The notes beneath the pieces are model-generated. The model was not told the DNA's origin. It ran no database searches and saw nothing but the letters and a program-made list of their open reading frames with translations. From Azophilus sp965214305 (GTDB lineage Bacteria > Pseudomonadota > Gammaproteobacteria > Pseudomonadales > Azotimanducaceae), in the NCBI GenBank assembly GCA_965214305.1, contig OZ243949.1, forward strand, positions 1,984,001 to 2,048,000: a stretch of 64,000 nt of DNA. The letters run 5' to 3'. This document shows, piece by piece, positions 18,611 to 28,044 of the stretch (position 1 is its first letter; every line of letters begins with the position of its first letter). The position numbers and the translations under genes were made by a program.

Positions 18611-19756
18611 TCACTGAATAGCATGCACCAGAAACGGTGTTTCACCCAGGGCGCCGATGGTGTGCAGCCAGGTGCCGTCAAGGCCGTTGTAAACATCAAG
18701 TTCGCCTTCAATATTCACCGCCAGGAGTTTCGGCTGCCGCCCCTTGGTGGCATCGAAGGTCAGGGCCGGCACACGCAATGCAAAGCGCGCCGAACGCTTG
18801 CCGGTATTGGCATCGAACAGCCAAGCTTCCGGCGCCGGGTCCTTGTGGCTGCCAACATAGCCGTTCGGCGTCATGCCCACCCAAAGATGCCCGGCGTCAT
18901 TCCCCGCGGTCCAATGCCAGCCGGCGGGGCGCCAGTTGTTCGCCCGCTCCGTGTCGTCGGCCAGCCACCAGGTATCCAGAAAGCGGGGCCGGTCGCCGGA
19001 GACATCCACCGGCTGAACCGCACCGGCGAAACTGACGAAGTGCCACACCCCGGCAATCTTCACGGCCTTTTCCGATAGTGGATCGTTGTCGATGTCGTTG
19101 AATAGGTCGCTGGTCCAACGCCCGGCCTCGCCACCGGCTTCGTCGAGCCTCACGGCCAGAAGTTTGCCGTCGCCACAGAGCATCATGAAACCGCGCGCCT
19201 CGTCCGGATACACCAGGGCGCAACCCGGCGTCGCTATCTCACCGACCAGGGCGCGCTGCTCGAGATCGATGACGGCTACCGAAGTGCCGGGGTTTTGATT
19301 CCAGATCAACAGGAAGCGCTCGTCGGACGTTAGCGCCGTATTGCCGCGATTAGTCACCGTATTGGCGCGCCGGGGGGGCAATTCAATCTCGGCCTGCAAC
19401 GCCAGATTGGCGAAATCGTAGATGGCCACGAGATCCTGTCGCTGCCCCCGAACGCCGCGGCTGTAGATGGTTTCGCCAACGTAAAATTCGTTGCGGCTCA
19501 GCGAATAATCAATGGTGGCGAACTGTCCGGCGCTCAACATGCCTTTGAAGCGGCGCGTTTCGATATCAACGAGGGAAAAACTGGAGTCGATGAGGCTGCC
19601 GAAGGCGAAGTCATGCACCATGGCGTAGGTTTGCGGATAGGGAACCGCAAGCTTCAAGACGTTCGGAACCGGCTCCGGTTGCAAGTCTGCCGCCGCCATG
19701 GGCCAAGCGAGCAGCAGCAACAAGCCGATGCGCGCGATTATGCGGTTGCTTTCCAT
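18611..19756 (-). CDS. mauB: Amine dehydrogenase large chain
   Basis: The alpha subunit (381 aa from the ATG at 19756) has a signal peptide (IIARIGLLLLLAWPMAAA) and a seven-bladed beta-propeller sequence typical of the amine dehydrogenase heavy chain, for example GVRGQRQDLVAIYDFANL, PGCALVYPDEARGFMMLCGDG (split here by function, not by gap) and RPAGWHWTAGNDAGHLWVGM. The frame is open much further upstream, but the ATG at 19756 directly precedes the signal peptide. Together with mauA it would oxidise primary amines to aldehydes plus ammonia. Confidence 0.88.
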   Translation of the reverse strand: MESNRIIARIGLLLLLAWPMAAADLQPEPVPNVLKLAVPYPQTYAMVHDFAFGSLIDSSFSLVDIETRRFKGMLSAGQFATIDYSLSRNEFYVGETIYSRGVRGQRQDLVAIYDFANLALQAEIELPPRRANTVTNRGNTALTSDERFLLIWNQNPGTSVAVIDLEQRALVGEIATPGCALVYPDEARGFMMLCGDGKLLAVRLDEAGGEAGRWTSDLFNDIDNDPLSEKAVKIAGVWHFVSFAGAVQPVDVSGDRPRFLDTWWLADDTERANNWRPAGWHWTAGNDAGHLWVGMTPNGYVGSHKDPAPEAWLFDANTGKRSARFALRVPALTFDATKGRQPKLLAVNIEGELDVYNGLDGTWLHTIGALGETPFLVHAIQ

Positions 19757-19910
19757 CCCCAAATCCTTTGCCAAGCCGTTTGCATTCGCAGGCATCAGGG
19801 CCGATACCCCCCCAAACCCTTGCCGAAAATAGCCATTTCCCATTTGCAAGTCAACTGTACTATTTTTAGAATGCATACCGGCTGAAATGGTATTAATGAG
19901 GAAAGCATTC

Positions 19911-22094
19911 ATGTCGGTACCAAGAATTTGCACGCTCATCGTCGGCTTCCTGCTCGCACTACCGGCCTCGGCGGCGGTCATTGAGGAAGTGGTGGTCACG
20001 GCGCAAAAGCGGGAGCAGAACGTCCAGGACGTGGGCATCGCCATCAGCGCCGTTACCGGCGATCAAATGCGCCAACTCGGTTTCACGAACGCCCAACAGG
20101 TCACCGCCATGGCACCGGGCGTGCATACCATTCAACCAAACGGCGAGGCCAACTACGCAATTGCGATGCGCGGTGTTGCCAGCAACGACTTCACCACCAA
20201 TGTCGAAAGCGCGGTGGCCATCTACCTCGACGAGGTTTACATCAGCCAGATGTCGGGCAGTGGCTTCATGCTGTTCGACATGGAACGGGTGGAAATGCTG
20301 CGCGGCCCACAGGGTACGCTCTATGGGCGTAACGCCACCGGCGGGTTGGCGCACTTTGTCACCGTCAAGCCCTCGCAAGAAACCAGCGCCTACGGCCAGT
20401 TGACGGTTGGCAGCTACGATCAGGTGAAGTTCGAGGGTGCCGTCGGCGGCGCCTTGACGGATACGCTCTCGGCGCGCGTCTCCCTCTCCACGCACGACAA
20501 CAAGGGCTATGTCAAGAACCGCTTCCTCAATAAGCGGCTGAACGACGCCAACGACTGGGCGGGCCGGGTGCAACTGCTGTTTGAACCCTCGGATTCGTTC
20601 GATGTGCTGTTTAACTACCGCCGCTCCGAACAAGACATCGACACCGGCTTTTTTGAGCACGTTTCCGCGAACGTCGATGGCGTATTGACGCCCAACGCCG
20701 TCAACGAGGTGCTCGGCTACATCGACAACGACGGCGACGTCTATGCGGGCGAGTGGGACAAGGACGGCCACAACGACTTGGAAACCGAGGGTTTCACGGG
20801 CACCATCAATTGGGATCTCGCGAACGTTACGCTCACATCCATCACCGACTACTTCAAGGTAAAGCGTGATTACATTGAGGACTCCGACGCCTCGCCCGTC
20901 ACGTTCTTCCACTTCTTTCTCACCACCGACGCGGAGCAGTTTTCCCAGGAAGTTCGCGTACAGGGCAATACGGACAGTACCGACTGGGTCGCCGGGGTCT
21001 ACTATCTGGATATATCGGTGGAAGACTCGAATGGCGCGGAAACCGAACCTTTCATTGACCCGAGCAGTGATACCCCCGCCATTTCCGGGCTCGACAACCC
21101 CTATCAGACCAACACCGAGTCCTGGTCAATCTTCGGGCAACTCGAACGACAGCTAAGCGACCGGTTGATCGGGGTCTTGGGGGGCCGCTGGATTCGCGAC
21201 GAGAAAGACCACACCTATGTGGTCAATGCCGTCGATTTCATACCGGGTACGGTGCAACGCAACGGCAATCCGAACATTCTTGAACAGCTCGCCAGCTACT
21301 CCGGCGAGCGCGAGGACGACGAATTCTCCGTGCGCGCCGCACTGAACTACGACGTCCGCGAAAATCTGATGATCTACGCCAGTTGGAACCGGGGGGTCAA
21401 AGGTGGTGGCTACAACTCGCCGCTGTTCCCCCTGAATCCACCGCTCGGCTACGACGACGCCACCATGAGCTATGACCCGGAGCAACTCGATGCCTTTGAA
21501 GTGGGCTTCAAATCGCGCATTGCCGACGGGCTCGCCATCTTCAATGGCGCCGCCTACTACTACGATTACAAGGATTATCAGGCCTTCCAGATCATCGGCC
21601 TTGATACCATTACCACCAACGCCAACGCCGAATCCCAGGGTTTCGAACTGGAATTGCAGGCAACGCCCACCGCCGGGCTCGACCTGATCCTCGGCCTGGC
21701 CTACAACGATATCGAGGTCAGCCTTGGCGATGGGCCGAAAACCACCTCGGTACAATCGCCGAAGTGGAACCTGAACGGGCTGTTGCGCTACGAGTGGCCG
21801 TTCGCCGGCGGCACGGTCGCCCTCCAAGCCGATGCGCTGTACCGTTCCAAGCATTTCTTTTCCCTGACCGGACTGCAGACCGTGGAGGAGGACGGCTACC
21901 TAATCGCCAATGCCTCGGTCAGCTTCTCAAGCGCTGGCGACCGCTTTACGGTGACCGGTTTTGTCCACAATCTGGGCGACGTGCAACACCTCGTGCAGAC
22001 TTTCGACCTCTCCGGCCCGAATGTGTTTGGCATGGTCGAACAGTATTACAACCGCCCGCGCTGGTGGGGCCTTAGCCTCGCGATGAACTTTTAG
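19911..22094 (+). CDS. TonB-dependent outer-membrane receptor
   Basis: A 727-residue receptor with a signal peptide (TLIVGFLLALPASA), a TonB box (EEVVVTAQKREQNVQDV), a plug domain including VEMLRGPQGTLYGRNATGG, and a 22-strand barrel ending in aromatic residues (WWGLSLAMNF). The ATG at 19911 follows GAGGAAAGC; upstream in-frame starts at 19887 and 19896 are weaker. The ligand is unknown. Divergence from mauB suggests a link to amine or siderophore uptake, but that is inference only. Confidence 0.92.
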   Translation: MSVPRICTLIVGFLLALPASAAVIEEVVVTAQKREQNVQDVGIAISAVTGDQMRQLGFTNAQQVTAMAPGVHTIQPNGEANYAIAMRGVASNDFTTNVESAVAIYLDEVYISQMSGSGFMLFDMERVEMLRGPQGTLYGRNATGGLAHFVTVKPSQETSAYGQLTVGSYDQVKFEGAVGGALTDTLSARVSLSTHDNKGYVKNRFLNKRLNDANDWAGRVQLLFEPSDSFDVLFNYRRSEQDIDTGFFEHVSANVDGVLTPNAVNEVLGYIDNDGDVYAGEWDKDGHNDLETEGFTGTINWDLANVTLTSITDYFKVKRDYIEDSDASPVTFFHFFLTTDAEQFSQEVRVQGNTDSTDWVAGVYYLDISVEDSNGAETEPFIDPSSDTPAISGLDNPYQTNTESWSIFGQLERQLSDRLIGVLGGRWIRDEKDHTYVVNAVDFIPGTVQRNGNPNILEQLASYSGEREDDEFSVRAALNYDVRENLMIYASWNRGVKGGGYNSPLFPLNPPLGYDDATMSYDPEQLDAFEVGFKSRIADGLAIFNGAAYYYDYKDYQAFQIIGLDTITTNANAESQGFELELQATPTAGLDLILGLAYNDIEVSLGDGPKTTSVQSPKWNLNGLLRYEWPFAGGTVALQADALYRSKHFFSLTGLQTVEEDGYLIANASVSFSSAGDRFTVTGFVHNLGDVQHLVQTFDLSGPNVFGMVEQYYNRPRWWGLSLAMNF

Positions 22095-22155
22095 GGGTTG
22101 GATGTTGGAACGCGGGTTGCGCCACGCACCCCTGTATCCGTCGTTGCGGTGTTGT

Positions 22156-22932
22156 TTAGGCGGGCTGGTCTGTAAGCGGCCCGCCGCCGTCGCAGTAAAG
22201 GCGTTCCCCCGTAAGATAGGAATTGCGCTCGGATACCAGGAAGCGCACCACATTGGCGACATCCTCCGGCTGGCAGACGCGGCCAAAGGGCATGTTCCGG
22301 TCGAGGTCGCGCAGGTCTTCAATGCCCGCCGTCGCCTGCATCAGGCGGCGGCCCATCTCCGTTTCCACCAACCCCGGCGCTACAATATTCACGCGAATAC
22401 CGTGCTGCCGGACCTCCTTCGCGAGCGTGTAGGCCAACGCCTCCAGCGCCGCCTTGCCCATGTTGTAGGGCGCACCCTTTGCCGCCAGGCCCCGGGTCGC
22501 GACACTCGAAATCATAATGATGTCGCCCCGCGCCATCTCCTTCATGGCCGGCACAACCAGCTTGCTCAAGTAGTGCGCACCGAAGGCATGGGTGGCGACA
22601 ACAAGCCGCATTTCCGCCGGTTCGGTGCCAGCCACCGAGCGTCCGCGGCTGGCGATACCGGCGTTATTGACGAGTATGCCCACCGCGCCGAGGTCACGCT
22701 CAATCGCCCTCACCATGGCCTCGCACTGCTCAAAATCGTCAATGGATGCCTGATAAGCCGCCGCACGCCGACCAAGCTCCGTAATAGCCTTTACCACCTC
22801 GGCGGCGGACTGCGCATCCCGCCGGTAATTGACCGCGACATCGGCGCCATCCTCCGCAAGAGCCGCCGCAATAGCGGCCCCAACCCCCCGGCCCGCCCCA
22901 CTAACAAGCGCCACTCTACCTTGCAACGACAT
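22156..22932 (-). CDS. SDR-family oxidoreductase (FabG-like)
   Basis: This 258-residue classical SDR has the cofactor motif SGAGRGVG (~12-19), NNAG, the catalytic Ser in MISSVATRG, Tyr-x-x-x-Lys in PYNMGKAALE and the C terminus YLTGERLYCDGGG. The ATG at 22932 gives MSLQGRVALVSG, the normal SDR start, preceded by AGGAGAAAG. The substrate is not predictable. It converges with the receptor gene. Confidence 0.88.
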   Translation of the reverse strand: MSLQGRVALVSGAGRGVGAAIAAALAEDGADVAVNYRRDAQSAAEVVKAITELGRRAAAYQASIDDFEQCEAMVRAIERDLGAVGILVNNAGIASRGRSVAGTEPAEMRLVVATHAFGAHYLSKLVVPAMKEMARGDIIMISSVATRGLAAKGAPYNMGKAALEALAYTLAKEVRQHGIRVNIVAPGLVETEMGRRLMQATAGIEDLRDLDRNMPFGRVCQPEDVANVVRFLVSERNSYLTGERLYCDGGGPLTDQPA

Positions 22933-23074
22933 ATCACTTTCTCCTTTGCACCGAACGAAAAGCCGCAAGCCGGAAGAATAACCGTTCGAGCGACGATGGC
23001 GAATTTTCGCTATCGCGACCTCACCCAAGAGGTCATCCGCGATGGCGGGTTGTTCGCTAGATCGAAGCCCCTGA

Positions 23075-23212
23075 ATGCCCCTGACCGGCAAGGCCAACCG
23101 GCCACAACCGGCACGGAACGTGGAAGAAGGCTGGAGCAACGCCGACTTCTGGATGCGCTTGCAGGCGGCCTACGACCTCGCGCAGGTGCGCCGTCGGGCC
23201 ACCGCCGCTTAG
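23075..23212 (+). pseudogene. HigA-type antitoxin remnant
   Basis: The short frame ends with ADFWMRLQAAYDLAQVRRR, the C-terminal helix found in HigA antitoxins (compare AETWLRLQAAYDLARAMKR in the intact gene at 55171-55461). The helix-turn-helix part and any toxin are missing. Confidence 0.55.
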
Positions 23213-23435
23213 CTTCAGCGCCGCGCGCAACGCCAAACGCTTCCTCGAAACCGTCCGCGCACAGCCCCCGTTCCCCTTCAGCGATTCCTTGGTGAATTGG
23301 TGAATTCGGTCTCGGGGGCCGAAACGGCCACGCATAATCACACCTATTTGCGGGACAGACACCAGCACCCGAAAATGGTCAATGAAATATAGAGGCAGTA
23401 CACTGGCAATTGACAGGCATCCTGCGCAATAGAGT

Positions 23436-24014
23436 ATGGGCTGGTTGATTGCATCCAACATCGGGTTGTTTGCCGCTGTGGCCGCCCTTGCGTTTGTCGT
23501 CCTTTCGTTGGCGCGACAGATTGGCGTTCTGCACGAGCGCACGGCACCGGCCGGAGCGGCTCTGGATAAACTGCGGCGCTCGCAGCCAGCGGATCCGCAC
23601 AATCTGGCGGTTACCGATCTATACGGGAAAACCCGGCCATTCGGCGAATTCGCCGCGGGCCGCGCCCTGGCCATCCTCTTCGTCGGCCCCGGCTGCCCCG
23701 TTTGCAAAGCGATTGTGCCCCGCTTCGAGACCGCGCTGCGCCACCTCGACTTGCTGCCCTGCTACGCCGGCGGCAGCGAACCGCTTGATGCGCAAAGAGG
23801 TTACGCCGAAGCCTACGCGCTGCCGGCAGAGCGCTACCTGGTCGGTACCGACTTGGCAATGGCATTACAGGTAATGCAAACCCCAACGCTCGTGGTCATC
23901 GACAGCGACGGCAAGGTGGTGCTAAAGGAAACATTGCGCGGACCGGCACATCTCCAATCCACGGCCACAAAACTGAACCGTGCGCGCCAACCCGACGGAA
24001 CCTTTGCCAATTGA
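23436..24014 (+). CDS. mauD: MauD-like thiol-disulfide protein
   Basis: A 192-residue protein with an N-terminal membrane anchor (LFAAVAALAFVVLSLARQIG), then a thioredoxin fold with the redox pair Cys-Pro-Val-Cys in FVGPGCPVCKAI and the cis-Pro strand TPTLVVIDSDG. The LARQIGVLHERTAPAGA segment is characteristic of MauD, needed to form the many disulfides of MauA. It supports the amine dehydrogenase genes 4-6 kb to the left. The usual partners mauE and mauG are not in this window. Confidence 0.85.
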   Translation: MGWLIASNIGLFAAVAALAFVVLSLARQIGVLHERTAPAGAALDKLRRSQPADPHNLAVTDLYGKTRPFGEFAAGRALAILFVGPGCPVCKAIVPRFETALRHLDLLPCYAGGSEPLDAQRGYAEAYALPAERYLVGTDLAMALQVMQTPTLVVIDSDGKVVLKETLRGPAHLQSTATKLNRARQPDGTFAN

Positions 24015-24025
24015 CTCGTACCGCC

Positions 24026-24664
24026 ATGAACAGAATCGCTCCTTCTTTAAGTGTAGCCAAGCAGCCGGGGAAAGGCGCCAAGGGGCGGCGCAAGGCGGAA
24101 CACATATTGGAACGGGCAACCGCTGTGCTAATGCGGGACGGATACAGCAAATTCTCCCTGCGCCGAGTGGCGGAGGCGGCGGCGGTCACCCTGGGCAATC
24201 TGCAATACTACTTTCCCAGCAAAGGCAATCTCGTTGAGGCCATGCTGGTGTACGTCATCACCGGCTATGTTGAGGAATTCAACCGGCTGATGGCCGCAGT
24301 TGAGGGCGGGCCGGAAGAGCAGCTCGCCGCCGTCCTCTCCCATGTCATTCGAGATTTAAACACGAAGCGCACCACCGTGTTGTTCCCGGAACTTTGGTCG
24401 ATGGCCAACCACGAGCCGGGGGTGGGGCCCTATGTGGAGGACATGTACGAAACCTACCGCCGTATCGTCGCCGAACTGATTCCGCGCATTAATCCCCGCC
24501 TTGCACCGGATCAGGTACGATTGCTAACCATCTTCATCACCTCGTCCATCGAGGGCCATACACCCTTCATCGGCAACGGTAAGCGTTGGGAACATCTCAC
24601 GCCCGGCATTGAGGAGGTTGCCATACGCACCTTTCTTAACTTGATCAAGACGCATCAAGGCTAG
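24026..24664 (+). CDS. TetR/AcrR-family transcriptional regulator
   Basis: The 212-residue product has a TetR helix-turn-helix (ILERATAVLMRDGYSKFSL, VTLGNLQYYFPSKGNL, ~27-73) and a C-terminal ligand domain of helices. It begins 12 bp after mauD and probably shares its transcript, so it may regulate the amine-oxidation or neighbouring genes. The ligand is unknown. The GTACCGCC-ATG at 24026 gives the usual basic N-terminal tail; an in-frame start at 24011 is possible. Confidence 0.85.
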   Translation: MNRIAPSLSVAKQPGKGAKGRRKAEHILERATAVLMRDGYSKFSLRRVAEAAAVTLGNLQYYFPSKGNLVEAMLVYVITGYVEEFNRLMAAVEGGPEEQLAAVLSHVIRDLNTKRTTVLFPELWSMANHEPGVGPYVEDMYETYRRIVAELIPRINPRLAPDQVRLLTIFITSSIEGHTPFIGNGKRWEHLTPGIEEVAIRTFLNLIKTHQG

Positions 24665-24732
24665 TGCCGGGAGGCAGTGGCTGGGCTATAGGGTAGAATG
24701 CCGCGCTTTTCATAGCTTAAGGCACCCGCCAA

Positions 24733-25884
24733 ATGGCCGACTACAGAGACTTCACATCCGAGTCCGTCTCGGAGGGGCATCCGGACAAAATGGCCGATCA
24801 GATTTCCGACGCCGTTTTGGACGCCATGCTCAGCCAAGACGCGGAATCGCGGGTTGCCTGCGAAACGCTCGTCAAAGACAGCCGGGTTGTGCTGGCCGGG
24901 GAAATTCGCTCGAACGCGACCCCGGACGTTGCCGCTTTGGTACGGGGCGTAATCGCCGATATCGGTTACACGGATTTCGACAGCGGTTTCGGCTTGGACA
25001 ACTGCGAAGTGATCAATCTGCTCGGCCAGCAATCGGGTGATATCGCCATAGGCGTTGATGAAACCGAGAACCACGAACAGGGCGCCGGCGACCAGGGGCT
25101 GATGTTCGGCTACGCATCCGACGAAACCGATGTCTATATGCCGGCGCCCATCGCCTATGCCCATCGACTGATGCGACAGCAAGCCGCCAAGCGCCGCAAT
25201 TCCCTCGGTTTTCTGCGCCCCGATGCCAAAAGCCAACTCAGCTTTCGCTACGATGGCCAAGGCAGGCCCATCGCCATCACAGCGGTGGTTTTCTCAACAC
25301 AGCACGCGCCGGATCTGGATCAAAAGACGCTTAAGGAAGCGGTCATGGAGGAGATCATCAAACCCGTACTGCCCGCCAACTGGTTGTCCGCCGAAACCCG
25401 GTACCACATCAATCCGACCGGGAAGTTCGAAATCGGCGGCCCCGTGGGCGATTGCGGGCTGACCGGACGCAAGATCATCGTTGACACCTACGGCGGCATG
25501 GCCCGCCACGGGGGTGGCGCCTTCTCCGGCAAAGACCCCTCCAAGGTGGACCGTTCCGCCGCCTACGCAGGCCGCTATGTGGCCAAGAATATTGTGGCCG
25601 CGGGCTTGGCGAAACGCTGCGAAATTCAAATCAGCTACGCCATCGGCGTCGCCGCACCCACCTCCATCGGCATAAACACCTTCGGCACCGGCTCGCTCGA
25701 CGACGAGCGCATCATTCAACTTGTGCGTGAACATTTCGATTTGCGGCCCAAGGCACTTATTGCGATGCTGGACCTGAAGCGGCCAATCTACCGGCAAACC
25801 GCCGCCTATGGGCATTTTGGCCGTACCGAGGCCGCTTTTACCTGGGAACGCACCGACAAGGCGGAGGCATTGGCCAGCGCCTAA
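24733..25884 (+). CDS. metK: S-adenosylmethionine synthetase
   Basis: MetK makes S-adenosylmethionine from methionine and ATP. All signatures are present in 383 residues: SVSEGHPDKMADQISDAVLD (residues 11-30), GAGDQGLMFGYA, and GGGAFSGKDPSKVDRSAAY with the catalytic Lys and Asp. A possible -10 sequence (TAGAAT) lies in the 70-bp upstream gap. It is followed by metF, a common pairing in the methionine cycle. Confidence 0.97.
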   Translation: MADYRDFTSESVSEGHPDKMADQISDAVLDAMLSQDAESRVACETLVKDSRVVLAGEIRSNATPDVAALVRGVIADIGYTDFDSGFGLDNCEVINLLGQQSGDIAIGVDETENHEQGAGDQGLMFGYASDETDVYMPAPIAYAHRLMRQQAAKRRNSLGFLRPDAKSQLSFRYDGQGRPIAITAVVFSTQHAPDLDQKTLKEAVMEEIIKPVLPANWLSAETRYHINPTGKFEIGGPVGDCGLTGRKIIVDTYGGMARHGGGAFSGKDPSKVDRSAAYAGRYVAKNIVAAGLAKRCEIQISYAIGVAAPTSIGINTFGTGSLDDERIIQLVREHFDLRPKALIAMLDLKRPIYRQTAAYGHFGRTEAAFTWERTDKAEALASA

Positions 25885-25997
25885 GAAGAGCGCGTTTCGG
25901 CAACCTGCGGGCCTAGGCGCCTGCGGCGCTCTGATGCGACCCATGACGCTTGACGAGACACTAAAGGAAGTTGGTGAGATAGGCAGGCCGAAGTCGT

Positions 25998-26821
25998 ATG
26001 AGGCTCAGTTTTGAATTCTTCCCGCCGCGCACAGCGGAGGGGCGCGACAGCCTGATTACCGTCGCCGAACGGCTTAATCGGTTCAACCCCGCCTTTTTCT
26101 CTGTAACCTACGGCGCCAACGGCTCGACCCGTGCGGGCACGGCTGATACCGTTAAACGATTGTTCGCAAGGGGGCTGGAGGCCGCACCCCACCTGTCAAT
26201 GGGCACGGATAGTGCTGCGGGCATTGATGCCCTGCTGGACGATTACCTGGGCGTTGGCGTTCGGCGCATTGTCGCGTTGCGCGGTGATCGGCCTTCGGGA
26301 ATCGGGGGTGTTCGCCACTCGATAACGCCGAGGCGCTGGTGCGGGTCATCCGCACACATTGCGGCGATACCCCGCTCATCGAAGTGGCTGGCTATCCGGA
26401 GGTGCATCCCGAAGCGGAGTCGCCCGCCCGCGACCTGGAATTTCTCAAGCGCAAGGTCGATGCCGGCGCCAACGGCATCCTCACCCAATATTTCTACAAT
26501 CCATATGCGTTCTTCGATTATCGCCAACGCGCCGAGGCCGCGGGTGTGCGCGTGCCTATCGTGCCCGGCGTCATGCCCTTGACCAACTACGAAAATTTCA
26601 TGCGTTTCTCCAAGGGCAGCGGGGCGGATGTGCCGCGATGGATCGCCAAGCATCTGGAAGCCTACAGGGAAGACGAGGCCGCATTGCGCGAATTCGGCAT
26701 CGAGGTGGTAACGCGGCTCTGTGCAGACCTGCTCGCCGAGGGCGTGCCGGGATTACACTTCTACACCTTGAATCGTTGGGGCGCGGTGACGCGCATCTGC
26801 GAGTCCCTTGATTTCGGCTAA
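25998..26821 (+). pseudogene. metF: Methylenetetrahydrofolate reductase gene with a frameshift
   Basis: Two overlapping frames make one MetF. The first (25998-~26322) begins MRLSFEFFPPRTAEGRDSL and reaches ALRGDRPSGIGGVRHS. The second continues DNAEALVRVIRTH and ends ESLDFG. Adding a single G in CACTCGATAAC (26317-26327) gives an uninterrupted ~275-residue FAD enzyme that reduces methylene-THF to methyl-THF. The break is not in a homopolymer. It could be a true mutation or a one-base assembly error, since metF is normally important for methionine synthesis. Confidence 0.85.
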
Positions 26822-26825
26822 ACGG

Positions 26826-26912
26826 TAGTGGCTCAGTTTCAATTTCCACCGCCGCAGAGACTGCGCCCGCGTTGGGCTGCGGTAATGAAACATTTCCGAA
26901 TTGAGCCGCTAC
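26826..26912. repeat. Short inverted-repeat element C, copy 1
   Basis: Begins GGCTCAGTTTCAATTTCC and ends with the near-complement of that (CCGAATTGAGCC). Further copies are at 56384-56461 and 57747-57824. About 80 bp, non-coding. Confidence 0.6.
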
Positions 26913-26979
26913 ACTACCTTGCATGTGGCCGGATTTAAGCGTATCAACCGGCAGCGAGTGATCTGTGTGGTTTCCGCCG

Positions 26980-27633
26980 ATGGTTGTCCTTAAGGTTTTG
27001 TCCGGGGTTTCGCGGGCGTTGGCTCTGGGCGGCTGCACATTGTTTTCCATGCCGGCGCTTGGCGGCGAGCCCGACGACGACACCGGCCCCGCGAGTTTGG
27101 CCGCCTGCGCCGCCTGTCACGGTGCCCAATTGCAGGGCGATGCAACCTTTGCCGCGCCCAACCTCTCGGTGCTTGGCGTTTGGTACATCGAGCGGCAATT
27201 GCGCAACTACAAAAACGGCATACGCGACCCGGCGGGCAGCCCGAACTTGCCGGGTCGCCAGATGCAGCCGCTGGCGGCGGCCCTTGACGATGCGAGTATC
27301 AAGGCGGCGGCGCTTTTGGTTGAACAGGTGCCGCAACAGCCCGCTGCAGCCACCATTGAGGGCGATTTGCAGCGGGGTGCCGCCCTCTATCGTAGCTGCG
27401 CCGCCTGCCACGGCGCATCCGGCCAGGGCAACCGGGGTTTCAACGCGCCGCGCCTTGCCGGGCAGAACGATTGGTATCTGGTGCGCCAGCTGCATAACTA
27501 CCGTAGCGGTGTGCGCGGTGCCCGAGGCGATCTGTCGAGCATCCAGATGCGTGCCGCCACCGGGGTGCTGATGGACGACCAAGCCGTCGTTGACGTGGTC
27601 GCCTACATCAACGGGCTCGATTTCTCGCCCTGA
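26980..27633 (+). CDS. Di-heme c-type cytochrome (cytochrome c4-like)
   Basis: An exported 217-residue cytochrome with two haem-binding motifs, CAACH in both halves (LAACAACHGAQLQG and YRSCAACHGASGQG), and distal regions containing candidate axial methionines (GRQMQPL, SIQMRAA). Two tandem class-I domains are typical of cytochrome c4 or c subunits of periplasmic dehydrogenases. The N terminus (LALGGCTLFSMPALGG) acts as a signal sequence. A GTG at 26965 is an alternative start. It may accept electrons from amine oxidation, but that is inference. Confidence 0.88.
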   Translation: MVVLKVLSGVSRALALGGCTLFSMPALGGEPDDDTGPASLAACAACHGAQLQGDATFAAPNLSVLGVWYIERQLRNYKNGIRDPAGSPNLPGRQMQPLAAALDDASIKAAALLVEQVPQQPAAATIEGDLQRGAALYRSCAACHGASGQGNRGFNAPRLAGQNDWYLVRQLHNYRSGVRGARGDLSSIQMRAATGVLMDDQAVVDVVAYINGLDFSP

Positions 27634-27680
27634 AATCCGGGGAACGAGATAGGAGAGAAAGCCCTCGCAGGCATAGGCAC

Positions 27681-27850
27681 CTAGGAGCCTGCGCCGTAGG
27701 AAGTCGCGAAAGCGAAAAGCCGCTATCGCCGTCCCGTCGGCCGGTCGATTGAGGCGAATATCATGCCATATTCAACGAAATCGAGCGGCCGAGGGGGCGG
27801 ATGAGAGCGGATTTGCAGCCGCGAATTCCTACGGCGCAGGCTCCTAGCCC
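27681..27850. repeat. MITE-like repeat A, copy 4
   Basis: Begins CTAGGAGCCTGCGCCGTAGG and ends CTACGGCGCAGGCTCCTAG, perfect or near-perfect inverted ends, with the shared interior. It lies between the cytochrome and transketolase genes. Confidence 0.75.
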
Positions 27851-28044
27851 ACCGGTTTTTCATTGCCTTGCGCCCGGCGGGCGGGGACAATGCCCGAATC
27901 CCTCCCAAACTCGGTTTTCCGCATGGCTTCCGTACCCCTTTTGTTCTATCGCGGTTTCCAACCCCGTTGCTCGGGTTCCCTTGTTCGATTGCGTCGGCTT
28001 GGCACAGCTGTTGCGCCACACACCCGCCCCGGCGCGGCGCGGCC

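Noticed and set aside
24665..24732. SAM riboswitch before metK
   Set aside because: The gap is under 70 bp and shows no SAM-I/II/IV-like helices. A plain promoter explains it.
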